Below are positions 47,830 through 60,312 of a DNA stretch of 64,000 bases, piece after piece; the first letter of the stretch is position 1; each line of letters opens with the position of its first letter. Below the pieces are notes generated by a model that saw only the letters and a list, made by a program, of their open reading frames with translations, was not told the origin of the DNA and searched no databases. The DNA lies in contig NC_092013.1 of the NCBI RefSeq assembly GCF_042242105.1, forward strand, positions 8,950,618-9,014,617, read 5' to 3'. Origin of the DNA: Pempheris klunzingeri (Eukaryota > Chordata > Actinopteri > Acropomatiformes > Pempheridae). Both the position numbers and the translations under genes were made by a program.

Positions 47830-50800
47830 AATCTATCATTTTTCATAATTTATAGGGAACATATTTAAGCCATGCACAAATCATCACCTTCATTTCATTT
47901 CTCCATTTTATCTCACATTTAAAATTAATAGTAAGTCAGAGCTCTCTGCCTCCTCAGCATTGTACTCGTAAGATGAAATGCTGTTATTATCAAATGTCAA
48001 ATGTGCATTTGACATGCATCATCTCCTGTATGTTGCATATTTGATTACAGGCCTTAACTCCATAGACACAATCGAAACGAATTAGCATGTAGAGGAGCTC
48101 CTCAAGGTGAATACATTAAATATCTCACGCTACTTAAATGGAATCAGAAACAACATTACGTAAAACATTAGGTTTTCAAGGGCAGAATGTTTTTGATATA
48201 GCAATCTCAAGGTAATGTATCATCAATGTAATATCTGAAACTACTTTACAGGGTAAAAGCTTTCAATAGGAATAATAATAGGAATTTACAGGAAATAACT
48301 GGAATAAAATCTAAATATGGGGTTATTTTCCCCAAACTTTGGGTGTAAAGTGAACTTCTAATTTATAAAAGAAATGTTTTACAATAAAGAATGGAAGTAG
48401 ATTAATCAGCTCCTCAATAAACATGCACCTTTCAGTCCACAAACAACATGGTAACAGTGAAGTTATTAACTCCACATATTAACTATAAGTTATTAACTGT
48501 GTACTTTACTTAAGGCTACTATCTGCTGGCTAACTGAAATATCGAATAAAAGTCAGGTATAATGACTCCAGTTATGTAATCATAACTCATAGCATGTTGT
48601 CCTTTCGGCTCAGACCGTTTGCAGTAATTTGGCTGTACATGTGATGGGAGAATGAACTGTCCATGCAGTTTTGAATTTTTTGATTTTCAGTAAACACGTT
48701 AATGCACTTATTGTCCTCTTATTGTGCAGCTTTTGGTCGGACACTAATGAAAACATAGATGTAAACTATTGCCTGGTAACTTGTTCACTTGTACACTGTG
48801 CAACCAAAAGTTGTATGTTCTATTGTAGCACTGGCTTTCCTATCAGCCATCCCAACTGGAAACAACACAAAGCAAACTATTTCAGCATGGACACCTGGTG
48901 TAAGGTCTTTATAGACTGTCAATGGAGGTGGCTGCTCTACTGGATTTCTACTAGATGATGATATGTGTGATGGACATAATGGACTCAGGAACTTCTTGTC
49001 TTGAGAAAGAAAGCATAAATAGATTATGTAATTTTGAATCTCTGCTATTATATTATGTGCCTTTTGGTTTTGTTTTTATCTCTCCTTTTTTATTCACTGT
49101 TATTTTTTCTTAAATTACAAATGTATAAAAAAAAAGACTTGAAATTCAGAGCAAAGGTACATTCTTCTGAATTGATAACACACAGAATAATTGGGCCATT
49201 TGGATTACAGCCTGTTTCAGCGTGGATAACATCTGATCAGGTCACAAGCCAAGAAGACCCAGCTTCTTGACAGAATTCAACAGTTTTCAATACATTTTGA
49301 TTCTGTTCAAAAGCTATTGATTCTCTGCTCTAATAATACACTCCTGTTATATAATAGTACACTGCATCTCCTGCTCATGCAAGCCAGTTAAAAGCATCTG
49401 AGACATCGTTATCTTACAAACTCATAAACATCCGCTTGATGCCAAACCTCCTACCAATTTTCCTTGAGATAAAGGCACACAGACCTCAGTCCTCTACGTT
49501 CAATTCAATTAGAAGGTTTATTGATTGACACTATAAGTACTTGTATTTAATTCACTTTACTGTACATCTATAAATTATTTTGCACCTTAAAGCTTAAAAC
49601 AAGATTTGCACCTAAATAAGATAAGCATGTTTGAGTTGAGAATATAAAGTTTATGGTGTAGAAGATGATAAATAACAGATTCATTTTGATCTGCATTTGA
49701 GAGCCTGTCAACGGTCATAAAGGGTCAGCAAAGTGTCTTATCTAATCATGAACAGTTCTATCAGTTTCAACATAATAAATAAATGGCATTCTGTATGAAG
49801 TTCATACCACAACGGGGGACTGACTTTGAGGTTGATTTAATCATAGCTACACTGAAATGTGACCTTTAATGACAGCAGTGAACTGTGGACTGCATTGCTC
49901 AAACATTTTCTATTGAACACCCATCAACTGTATTTTAAACATTTTAGTCCTGCTCCTAAAATTCTTTAGGAAGGTAGCTTTGATCAAAATTTCAGTGATG
50001 GAATGTCCATATTGGTATTTATTCTTTATTAGTAGTAAACTGAGGTCACTTCACATTCACAATTCTTCACTTTGCTCAAAATAATGTTAAAAGAAAGCTG
50101 TAGTCAATGGACAGCTATGCCCTTTAGATGTGAGTTCCCTCGTTCTGTCGGAGGACAAAGTGGCAGCTGTCCTGCAGCTGGCCATGAATCATTATCATTA
50201 TCATAAAGCTTATTATCTTCCACAATGACTATTGCTTCCTTAACTGTTATCACAGTCATAAATAGTATTATGTGGTGGAAACTACAAAGTACAGACCTAA
50301 ATTACCTTTCTTTTAAGGCGCCTAATGAACTGCATGTACAATAGTATGTTTTGTTTTTATGGGTTGAAGCAATTTGTGACATACAACATCTACCTGCTCT
50401 GAATAAGCTAGCGCTTCTTTTTTGGTTGTTTGTTTGTTCTATGTTTTTTTTATTTTACTGAACACTGAAACACTGAAAAAAAGAAAAGTGATGAATAAAT
50501 GAAAAAGTTACTTTGATGATAAAGGAAAGTTTACTCTTATCATTTATCTTATTTGTAGCTGGCTATGATCTTCAAGGCTGTTCTTGTTGGGTCAGATATG
50601 ATCAAGGAATCAGAGATTTGATGGGTTTAAACATTAACTTATCAAGAGTAAGTGACATTAATTTAACCTCAACATGGTGAGCAAGTCGGCATGTGTAACA
50701 CTGCTGACTTCATCAGTAGAGAATTAGACTGGTCAGATATAGATCCATGGTTGTGTGAGAAGTATTGAAAATGGTGTTTTGTTCATTGTTACTGCAGTTG

Positions 50801-51371
50801 GATGTTTGAGCCTCACCATGTGTGTGACTTATTTATGCTAAGAGTTTGACACTGGACGGATGTTTTCTCATTTATCAAGTGAAGGGAAAAAGTTTCACTG
50901 TGTTCACCCTAGAATTCAGTTTAAGAAATGTATGTGTCAGCATGATAGGTGTCATGCATCACATCAACTTTTGGGTGGAAAAACCTTATGACACGCACAT
51001 TATTATTCAAAGCTCTTTTTATGCTTGGATACATGTTTGAAAAGGAGTCTCTAATAATCTATGGGTTATCGTTTCTGTGAAGACCACACAATTTATCAAT
51101 TCCACTGTGATATAGATTTGAAGATATAATAAGTTAACAACCAAATGCTTTTACAGGTCAGTTGCTCTTACAGAAACATCAGCAACACCAAAACAAAGTA
51201 AGTCTAAACAAATGTATTGAACAAAGTTTAGTAAACCTAGTACAAGTCTTGCATGAGTGGTATGACAAGGAAGGGCTATGGTACAAACAACAACTGGTGA
51301 CATCCTGTGGCGGTAGGTCAAGTTGCACAAAGACCGTTTGTGGCATCTCAGCATCAGCGGCCGTGCTTCTC
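47830..51371. other. Intergenic, AT-rich, nothing recognised
   Basis: About 3.5 kb between the Rh gene and the SIT1-like gene. It includes the unmapped 3' UTR of the latter at its right end. No domain-bearing frame or clear terminal inverted repeat was seen. Confidence 0.4.
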
Positions 51372-53108
51372 TCAGAGGTGGTTGGCATAGCCCTCTCCGC
51401 TGTCAGCAGTGTCGACGGTTTTGGTGCGTTGAGTTTGTACAGAAGCATACAGATCGGACACGGTGGAGAGGGTGTCTGGATTGCATTCATCTTCCTTCTC
51501 TGACTCTGGAGGCTCCTCTAACTGGACTACATCTGAGTACTGTATCTGTGGAGAGCTGTGGCCAGACTGCTGCCTGGGAGCCTTCAGGGTCAGGTTTGCG
51601 TAGCAGTCCTGGGTTTTGTACTGGAAAGAGAAACAAAATGCTATTATGTGACATTTTCACACATTATATATACACGTTTATATCATTCATCATTTGGATT
51701 TGAAATGATCAGTAGGTACATGAAGTCTCGGAACTGGCCAGGTAGATCACATCAGCCGGCAGATGCAAAAAAGGCAGCAAACATAGTGCAATGGCTGTCA
51801 TGTTATCCTTTAGGGGAACTGTGCCCTTCAAAGCACGTTCACAAAAAATGTTTGTTTTTGCCACAGACAGGCTCCGATTGTTATTCTATGTGTCTGAGAA
51901 TATTACAGAAAGGATCCCACAAAAATAGACCTGCACGATCATTTTCTTTTAACTAGAAACAGACATTACATCATTCTCATCAAAGCCACCAGACTCCATT
52001 GACAAAAACAGTAATTTTACATCACAGAACACAGAAGATGCTGGTCTACTGCTGCCTTGATCGGTTAGATTGTGTGTGTTATTATTGTGTGTTAAACAAA
52101 TATTGTGTTGGATCCCAGACAAACCCTTTAAAACACCAAAGTCACACAATAACACAAACAGAATATAAAACTGATGCCAAAAGGATCATAGAGGTCTATC
52201 AATGTGGGATCGTTTCCACAATGTTGTCAGACACTCTTTTAGTGGACGTACTTTAACAGGCACAGTTTCATCAAAGGATTTAAGGACACCCATTCCAGCT
52301 TGTTGACAGCCTGTTTGCAGCTAATGTGATATACTTGTTTCATGGTCCTGCTCCTGCTTACTTTTTATGCTACCTCCGCATTCCTTTACCTCTTATAACA
52401 AAGTTTAGCTGTGAAGGTGAGTAATGTGTGTGTGAACTGAGCTACAGAGACTGATGTGGACCCACAAGTACGATCTCAATCTTTGCAAAGGGGCTTAAAG
52501 ACTCTACCTGAAAGTCAGAATTGACTCTCTGTTGATCCCTCAAAGATGAAGAGCTGAGTGACAACGGTGCAGGATCAGCTTCGGTGAACAGAGTCGTGCC
52601 TGCGGAAAACAACATCATGCTGTAAGCAGACACAGATAAAGGCACACAGAGAGACACAATAGTCCAATGCACTTACTTGTCTGCATGTAGCTTATGTTTC
52701 CATAAATAGGATTGTCCTCCATCTGCCTTGAGCTCCGTCTTAAATTGGACAAACAGAAAGGAAATGTGTGGGTTTCTTTTACATTGTTATTGTTTATTTA
52801 GTTTTATATATGTATGTTACTCTTACTTCTTATGAATAAAAATGAATATACAAGCTACATACCTTCGTCTTATCCTTGGTTGACATTTTCCTGTTCCAGT
52901 ATAAAGAATAATATATTCAACATGGGAGGCGGGAAATTAATTTGTTTTCACTGGAATTTTTAAAAGCATATAATGTAATTACCTGAAGAACTTTTTGATA
53001 TGCAGCAAAAAATATTCCAAGATAATGAGACGATGAGCATCATGCTGATAACCCCGAATAGCAACCACTGATGACGTGGCTCACAGATAAAGTCCTTGTC
53101 TGCCTTGT
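51372..53108 (-). CDS. sit1: SIT1-like transmembrane adaptor (first exon not found)
   Basis: SIT1 is a lymphocyte membrane adaptor that dampens antigen-receptor signalling through phosphotyrosine motifs. Exons in transcript order: 53108-52983, 52890-52863, 52738-52677, 52599-52508, 51620-51372 (TGA); all GT/AG with matching phases. The first listed exon has a short extracellular end with one Cys (DFICEPRHQW), a membrane span (LLFGVISMMLIVSLSW) and juxtamembrane Cys-Cys. The tail then has, in order, IYGNI, CYANL, an ITIM (IQYSDV), LYASV and GYANHL at the C-terminus. Human SIT1 has the same series: YGNL, YTSL, KYSEV, YASV, YANS. YxN motifs bind Grb2, and the ITIM recruits SHP2 in the mammalian protein. 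The exon 53108-52983 starts in mid-codon (phase 1), so at least one upstream exon with the start codon is missing from my model. Unrelated adaptors (LAX, PAG, TRAT) lack this motif order. Confidence 0.8.
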
Positions 53109-56100
53109 CTGGATGAAAATAGAAAAATAACTACATTTATTATGTATTATTTAAAATAATGAAAAATACTGATACTGATTTTGTTGAACAACACTGACTG
53201 AAACCACCTTCAGTCTTGTATTTGAGACATAAATGATACCACACACAAAGAAATTCAAATCAGAAGTTACATCCACTCAGACAGTGAGGTGACAGCGCTA
53301 ACCACAGAACCACCATGCAAAGTTTACTTTAGGAACTAATGGTGAGTTTATCTTTAGAGCACATTTCATACACAAAGGCAGTTGAAAATGCATAAAAATG
53401 CATAAAAGATAGTGAGGCAGCATAAAATATTACGATAAGGACAAAACAACTGGACGATATTGTGTGAAATAATAAGCTGGTTTGTGGTTCACCAGCTTCT
53501 ATTCTCAAACACACTCCATGCTCAAGGCAATCCCCAGCCTCATTATAGTGGCAGGTAAGTCATAAGTTTGGCACACAATTGGATGGAGCTGTAGGGTCTG
53601 ATTTGTGTATTTCTGGCTGCATGCAGCTTCCTGTTCATAAGGTCACATGGACCTCAGTGGTAGAGACAGGGATCAAGGGATTTAGGTTTGTTCAGCTGGA
53701 TGTATTATAAATTTCAAGGGGCCTAATCAATGCTAGCTCAATATTTTCCTATCTGATACTTTTCTAACTGATGCGTGACTACAAATGAATATTTTATCTA
53801 TGTAGCTAAATATTCATTGCAACAGCCTGAAACAATGTAATGTAAAATAACTTTTAAGCCTCTGGTCAGCAGACCGTTTCAATCCCTGCTGGGAAAAACA
53901 AGACAATAAAAAAAATCATGGTTACAAGCTCAACAGCAGTAGTGCCTTTAAGCAAGAGATTTTCGCTGTCTCTTTCGTCAGCGGCTCTGCTTGTTCGTCT
54001 GCAGCAGATGTGGTTTTATTACGCTTGAATATGTGATCTGTGGGATTGCACTCTGCAGCAGGTTTTTGTTGCAAGAATACGTGCTCAGCAAAACATGTTG
54101 GATGATTTCCTACCTCAAAAAAAAAAAAAAACACATTTGCAAAGTTTTGTGTCGGTCCAACGTACAGTCGTAGACAACTCCAGCACTTTGCTAAACTTAT
54201 ATCACCCGCAGATAAAGTAAAACATTCAGTCAATACACTCACAAACGGAAAAAATACCTGAAACGTATAGTGCAACAGTTCATACAAATTTCAGATGAAT
54301 TCAGCTCAACAGGATGCATTTGAAATCTCTGAAACTCTAGGAAATTTTAAGTTTAAAGTTGTGTGGACAGCCAGTTTAAGTGCACCAGAGGTGGGGTTAG
54401 AAGATAATATTACTGTAGATTAGTCTGGAAGCATAGCCATCCTGTCTGTATCCCAGTCACTTTTATTGTTTCGGGGTGATTGTCCTACTAAATTCTTCTC
54501 TTACAGTCCAGATGAGGACACACAGTCCCACCAACGATTTTACTCTATTCCACTAATTTACATTTGGTGAGCAAACAAACAAGGATATAAGTAATGCGGG
54601 ACTTAAAACTTTAAAATCTGGGCAATTTCCACTGGGCACCTTTAATATTACAAAGGTTTTGAGGTAGCAGTTCTAATTTTAGCAATGCATACACGTAATT
54701 TAACATATATTATTATAATATAGATAACATCATATATAATGCACATAATTTAATAGGAAAAGGATTATTCTCTCTATGCTGATTCACTTCATCACAATGT
54801 CAAACACACTCCGCGCATGATGTTGCATGTGCCAACCTAATTATTCCACTGACTGATACTCAAACATGCCTCTGAGCGTGTTTCACTGACTGCCTTCATT
54901 TAGCTCCAGTTTCATCAGAGAGTTTCTGAAAGGAATAATTATATCACTTTGTTACCATGGTAGCGTCACATTGTAGGACTCATAGTGAAGGGTAATTATG
55001 AAGCAGTCCACGATGTGATGGTTTGATACTTCTGACCCGTGGTGATTACAGATCATCAAGTATTCGACTACTGATGTTTACTGGACAAAATAATTCATAG
55101 GATATGAGATCAGTCGTGTGTGTGTGTGTGTTTTGAGTGAGACATGCATAAAAACAAGCTGACCTTTGAGCCTTTACAGAGATATTAATTTATATTTAAC
55201 TGGACCACTAAACTTAATCTCCAAAAACAAAATCTGTTAAGCATGCACACGTGAGCTTGTCTGAAAAATTCATCTCACAAGCTGGGTGTGTTCCTCTTGG
55301 CTCTGTGCCCACATAATTTATTTAAAGCAGCATGAATTCTTTTTTCTTTTTTTTTTTTGCCACATGGGACAAAAAAAATCACATCAAAAAAACATCCGAC
55401 ATGCATGGAGCAACATTAGCATTCATTTGTAGTTGTGTTTAAGTAACGTTTAAATCTGATTTGTCTGAAACAACTCCTGAAAGAAACATTTGGCTAAATG
55501 CTTCACATTGTACACCAACTAGTCACTAACTTTGTTTGTCTGCCATTTGGCGGTGACTGCAAAGACCAATATACAATGTGACGAAAGAATAAACTCCTTT
55601 CTGCAGTCAAAAGGAGTTTGAACTGGGTCCCCTCCAATATTTCGACATCATTCAACTGTATCCGTTGCCGTTCTTGCACTTAATGTCATATTTGATTGCT
55701 GCCAAATGTCTGTGTAACGCCTCACAGGGTTGTTCTTCATCATAAATACTGAGCATGTTTGACCTCTGAGCAGCAAATATCACAAATACCCTTTCAATCC
55801 CTCATCAACCCTTTCATCAAACATTGCAATGCCACGGCTCACATTTAGGTTACATTTTCTATATCAACACTTACCACCTGTTGTCGTATTGTTTGCTATT
55901 GAAGATCCAACTGGGGACATCTCTCTCTCTTTCTGTGTCTCTCACTGTGCTGTAAATGTGACTACAGCATCAAAGTTACGCTCACACAATGCAATGCAAC
56001 AATGCAATGCTAAAAGAAACTTTTTTTCTTTTCAGAGGACTGTGAAGACATTACAGGATGTGTGCTTTTGCAGAAAACCACAACATTTTTTTAGACTGAG

Positions 56101-56780
56101 AATAGCGTCAATGCAACAAGTGGAGAGAACCTCTTTTGACAATATCAAGGAATATTGGCACAGAAGACAGTTTTGCTATAATAAAACAACTAAATTTAGC
56201 TTGAATCATACTAAATATTCCTTTGAGAATATAAAAAGTCACATTTAACCGTTAATTAGCCAGTATCTACTTAATATTTATTGTTTAGCCAAAATAGAAA
56301 TATGTTTTATTAGTATTTTTTAAAGAAAATTCCCTTTCAAGCCTTAACATTGAGCAAAACAGAAAATGATGTATAAACTCATCAGTCACAGTGACACATG
56401 TTGTCATCCCAGAGGCCACAGATCTCCTTTTACATCTGTAAAGTCGGCCATGACCTGCTGGGACAAAAATGCACCAGTGATAATAACGTTATAATACGTT
56501 GATCAGTAAGTGTGAAGAAAAAGCCCATTATCAGTGCGGCAATTTCACCTACAGGAGTGAGACGGCGCTCATTTATTTTATCATGATGACCTCGTGAACT
56601 GGAGGCAAACTTCTTGCTCAGTAGGCGGAGCTGCTAAACCTGTTGCTACTGCAGCCTGGCAAAACACACTTTAAATGATCTGCTGTGAAACAACTGAGAT
56701 CTTATAGGAGGCGTTCACATGCTTGATTTCTGTACTGACTGGATCCACTCAACATTTATTTGGACTTTTCTAGACCCTGG
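53109..56780. other. Upstream flank of sit1-like gene, repeats
   Basis: The missing first sit1 exon should lie here, but I could not identify it. Around 53285-53320 lies a repeat-type phrase (GTGACAGCGCTAACCACAG). An A-run lies near 54117-54132, and a short GT array near 55118-55131. A diverged relative of the 7070 element lies at about 55320-55600. A 139-codon plus-strand frame at 55829-56248 shows no domain. Confidence 0.4.
55320..55600. repeat. Diverged relative of the 7070-7603 MITE
   Basis: It begins after TTTAAAGCAGCATGAATTC. It shares GAGCAACATTAGCA(T/C)TCATTT and a (G/A)CTAGTCACTAACTTTGTTTGTCTG-like stretch with the interior of the 7070 element. Its right end was not found, so the borders are approximate. 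Confidence 0.5.
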
Positions 56781-57018
56781 ACCTTTCTGGTAGTGTTAGT
56801 AGTGAGACCACACACTCTCACACAGTGATTTGTAGACATGTTGGGCCTCACCACACACATCAGCCTGAATAAGAAATAGAGCCTGAGAGAGCCACAGTGT
56901 GCTATCAGCCCTGTGAAGTTAGTACCTAGCTGTAACTGCCACGTGTTCCAGCTTGAGTCAATTGAAAGAGATATTCCTGACTGTTACTGCCCTGCATTTC
57001 AGTTAGAGCATAATTTTT

Positions 57019-57040
57019 GGTGAGCAACTTATTGCTCACC
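57019..57040. other. Perfect 9-bp stem, 4-base loop hairpin
   Basis: GGTGAGCAA and its exact inverse TTGCTCACC are separated by CTTA. It lies about 175 bases upstream of the gag-like frame, where a retroelement leader would be. If transcribed it would form a stable hairpin. Its function is unknown. Confidence 0.8.
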
Positions 57041-57213
57041 ATTGCAGTTTGAGTAGTTATTGAGTAACTTATTTTGTGTAAATCTGAGTTTACCTTAATT
57101 GGCCGTAGTTTGCTATTCCCACCAGTTCCACTAGATAGTGTATAACTACCCTCTAGTGTAGGCCACCACAGTCTCTGGTTAGGCTAGTAGTATTCTCCAA
57201 GCTACATTTCAAG

Positions 57214-57858
57214 GTGTCTGCTACCGCAACACCACAGCCAACCACCTTTTTCAGGGAACTAGACTACAACCTAATTGACTTACCCCATGCAACAGAAAGG
57301 GAGAAAGTTAGACTTGTGTGGAAAACCAGCTCTAAAGCAGTCCACAAGTTTATACAGTCACGACATCCAAATGTCAGAAATGACTACAAATTGCTCCGTC
57401 AAGCACTCACAGAAGAATTTTCCTGTACTGCTGACGAGAACACAGCAATAGTTGCAGCCCTCCAAATTAAGCATGCCCGTCGTGAGCATCCCAGAGAGTA
57501 TTTTAAACGTTTGAGACACACATACTTCCAAGGAAAGGATGCACCAGGCTTAGAAGAAAGCTCCACCTTCAAGGCCTTATTCTTAAGAAACCTCCATCCA
57601 TGTATACGCACTCACGTTGTATTCAGAACACAAGAAGGTGACCCCTCATTGTAGGAGATACGGAAGGTGACACAGATAGTTTGGGAAACTATTGTCCCTT
57701 CCAAAGCAAAGGGGATGACAAGTGAGCCACCCAGCTCACACACCAAGGTGTCAGACAGGTCAGCTGCCCCAAAAGTTCACCCTCACAACCGACGAAAGGG
57801 GGGTGACAAAAGACCACATAGGGACACTGAGCGTAACCGCCAGGTCCATCAGCATTGA
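57214..57858 (+). pseudogene. gag-like frame of an LTR-type retroelement, one in-frame stop
   Basis: The first 146 codons encode a helical, charged protein of the retrotransposon gag/capsid type. It has a conserved Trp, a segment reading YKLLRQAL, a motif REYFKRLRHTYF like the centre of retroviral-type capsid N-terminal domains, and FLRNLHP near the end. A TAG at 57652-57654 interrupts the frame. The same frame then stays open for another 67 codons to 57858 and becomes strongly basic (Arg/Lys/His-rich), as a nucleocapsid-like tail would be. No protease, reverse transcriptase or integrase was seen downstream, so the element is incomplete. I describe the break only; whether it is decay or a readthrough stop cannot be decided here. 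The clade is not determined. Confidence 0.7.
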
Positions 57859-58199
57859 CAGGATGACAGACACCTGATCTTGTACCTCACCTTCACTGCA
57901 GTTATTTAGGCAAATTTGAATTTGTTAGCAACAGCAACAAACTCATTTGAGCACTCAGTAATAAAACAAACATTACTGGAAGCCTAAATTCTGATTGGAC
58001 TCAACACCACTGCTCAACTTGCAAGTACACTTGGACCAACTTCATAATTTTGTCAGTAAGATCATACAAAACACAAACTTAGGACACACTGATGACTTTG
58101 TCATTTTAGGTGCCACTATCTCTACATAACACACTAACATTTCCTGTTCCCACTAACCCTCACTAACAACTGAGAAACACAGGTTATTAGGATGCATTA

Positions 58200-58452
58200 T
58201 GTCATTGTTGTTTAGGTTAATTGTTTTGTAACTCATGTCTCACGTTCTTGCTTAGCCAAGATAGATTTATCCCATCAGCATCCTTCATGCGAAGGTCTGT
58301 TCATGGAGTGAATGATGACTGATATTTTGGGTATGTATGTGTATGCACTTCTCTACTACAATCAGACTGTCTCTTGTATCCCTCAGGTGAAGAATAAACT
58401 CTGCGTCTGTGTGTTCAACTTCTCCTCTCGGCCCTGAAAACTCTCCTTAACA
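58200..58452 (+). repeat. Possible 3' LTR remnant of the retroelement
   Basis: It contains AATAAACTCTGCGTCTGTG, that is, a poly(A) signal followed by a pyrimidine-rich stretch ending CTCTCCTTAACA, the layout of an R/U5 region ending in CA. No matching copy was found upstream of the gag frame, so the LTR call is weak. Confidence 0.3.
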
Positions 58453-59540
58453 GGTCGTCTTATCCGGGTGTCTCTAAACCGGTTTTATGCCGTTTACAGG
58501 CACAACTGGGATACTCTAAAAACCTGGATGTGTGCTTATTACACTCCACATTCATGTTGAGTAATTACAGTCAGTGAATGTGTATTAAGCCATTGTCTGA
58601 ATATGTACCACGAACATTCGCACTGGTTGTTGCATTCAGTCCGCCAGGATCAGCGACCATTTGGATCTCCTGCTCCTCTGGGTCACAGATGTGCTGAAGC
58701 TGAAGCAGCTAATTTATATGAATATAGGCATTTATAGGAATGAATGAAGAACATGAGCCTATTGTTCCACTCTCTCAGCCTGTTTGAAGATCATTACTGC
58801 ATTTTGGTTTTACTGGACGGTCACTGTAACAAAAGATTAAAGAGAGATGTGGTTCGAATGTCACAAAGGTTGTGGCCATGTGCATGTTTCACAGCTCACA
58901 GTCATTGTGTCACCTGTGTATTAATTTTTTTTTGTCACTTTCACCCTTCATGTGTTATGATAAAGATGAAAAGATAAATGTTGTAGCTTGAATAAGATGA
59001 TAGCATAATCTTACTCTCCTGTTGTTCTGATCACTAAATCACATGTTTTTACTATTTTATTGTAGATTTTCTAATAAGAATCTTTTTATGTGCACATTTT
59101 ACCACTGTACCACTATTTGAGATGAACGTCATTCAGTGAGGCAGTGACATGACGCATCCTCCAGCTAGTTCTCAGTTTTGTTTTTGCACTCCTCACCCTG
59201 CAAAATCAGTGGTTTCCTATTTGGTGTGTCAGACACTAAAGGTCAAGACATGTTCACTGTCACATCATTGCGCATGGTTATTTAAAGAGCTGCACAAGTA
59301 AGAAGACTGGATATGAGTTTTTCCACAGCTCATCCTGCTGTTAAGAGCTCAACAGCACATCATCCTGAAATAGTTTTTTGAGACTTCACTTCACAGTATG
59401 TTACTGTTGCAAACCTGCTACAGCAACATCTTCAGGTCGTTTGGTGTACTCACATCCTTCACTGTTATAGTTCCACTCACACATACTGAGTCATTTAAAT
59501 GACAGAGTTCAAAGGGTTAAAGCACTTCAGCATTGGCTCC
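58453..59540. other. Intergenic, nothing recognised
   Basis: Spacer between the retroelement remains and the repeat that precedes ssr1. No domain-bearing frame was seen. Confidence 0.4.
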
Positions 59541-60080
59541 AGTTATTATTCTTCACCTCTAATTAATATTTTCCACATCCAGCTCTGTAAGGCTTCACAA
59601 TACCAGCGTTCCCAGACGACTGCAGCCCATGTAAAACCTGTAAAAGGAGGTGTGAAATTGGCACAAAGGGATCAGCTGTCAGAACTGTGCTGCTGGTGTT
59701 AAGATACAAAAACTGCAAATTGGCCAAGCAAAAGAAAGTGTTTCCGTCCTAAAACTGCAAAACTGATCATAAAATGGTGAAAAAATGTGCACTCTCCGTG
59801 GCTGATGAAAGAGCTTTTTGCTTGAACAGCACTGTTTTGTTTTTGATGGCTAGTTTGTGCCTTAATTTAATTGCATACATTGTTGAGTAAGACTGATTAG
59901 GAGAGCTGTTGTTACACCCCACCCTTTATCGTCCCCATTCACCCATAATGTTACTGCAAAGCCACCTTTTAAAGAATCCAAGCCATGGGATTTATTAAGA
60001 CAAGGACATAAAACAATTAAAACACTGGAATAAAAAAAAAATCATAAACAGCCAAAATACAATAAGTGTAAATAAAATCC
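59541..60080. repeat. Dispersed repeat upstream of ssr1, copy 1
   Basis: It shares long near-identical blocks with 63356-63937: CAGCCCATGTAAAACCTGTA, GTGTGAAATTGGCACAAAGG, TGCTGCTGGTGTTAAGATAC, GTGCACTCTCCGTGGCTGAT, and the same order of minor motifs to GTAAATAAAATC. The orientation is the same. Copy 1 lacks about 60 bases present in copy 2. The family is not recognised. Confidence 0.85.
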
Positions 60081-60312
60081 CAGACTTTTCAGACCTGGAA
60101 GCTACATCCACTAATTTTACACAGTCAACATGCTGTCAGTCAGTGTGTTGCCAACATGACAAAGAACCGCGTGTGTTTGAACTGTTTGGCTTCCCATAGC
60201 CCTCCTCCCAGGCGGGTCTAACTCCCTCTTCCTCCGCCTCTGCTCCTCCTCTACCCTCTCCTCTCCTGAACGCTGATGTGTTACTAACTTTCAGCCTCTA
60301 ACTCTAACCAAA

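Noticed and set aside
53285-53320. Minus-strand ATG opening a hydrophobic peptide upstream of sit1, considered as its signal exon
   Set aside because: The sequence is a phrase of a common teleost repeat, stops after about 17 codons, and has no donor in the required phase.
55829-56248. 139-codon plus-strand frame upstream of the retroelement
   Set aside because: No recognisable domain, composition like AT-rich non-coding DNA, no promoter or poly(A) signal nearby.
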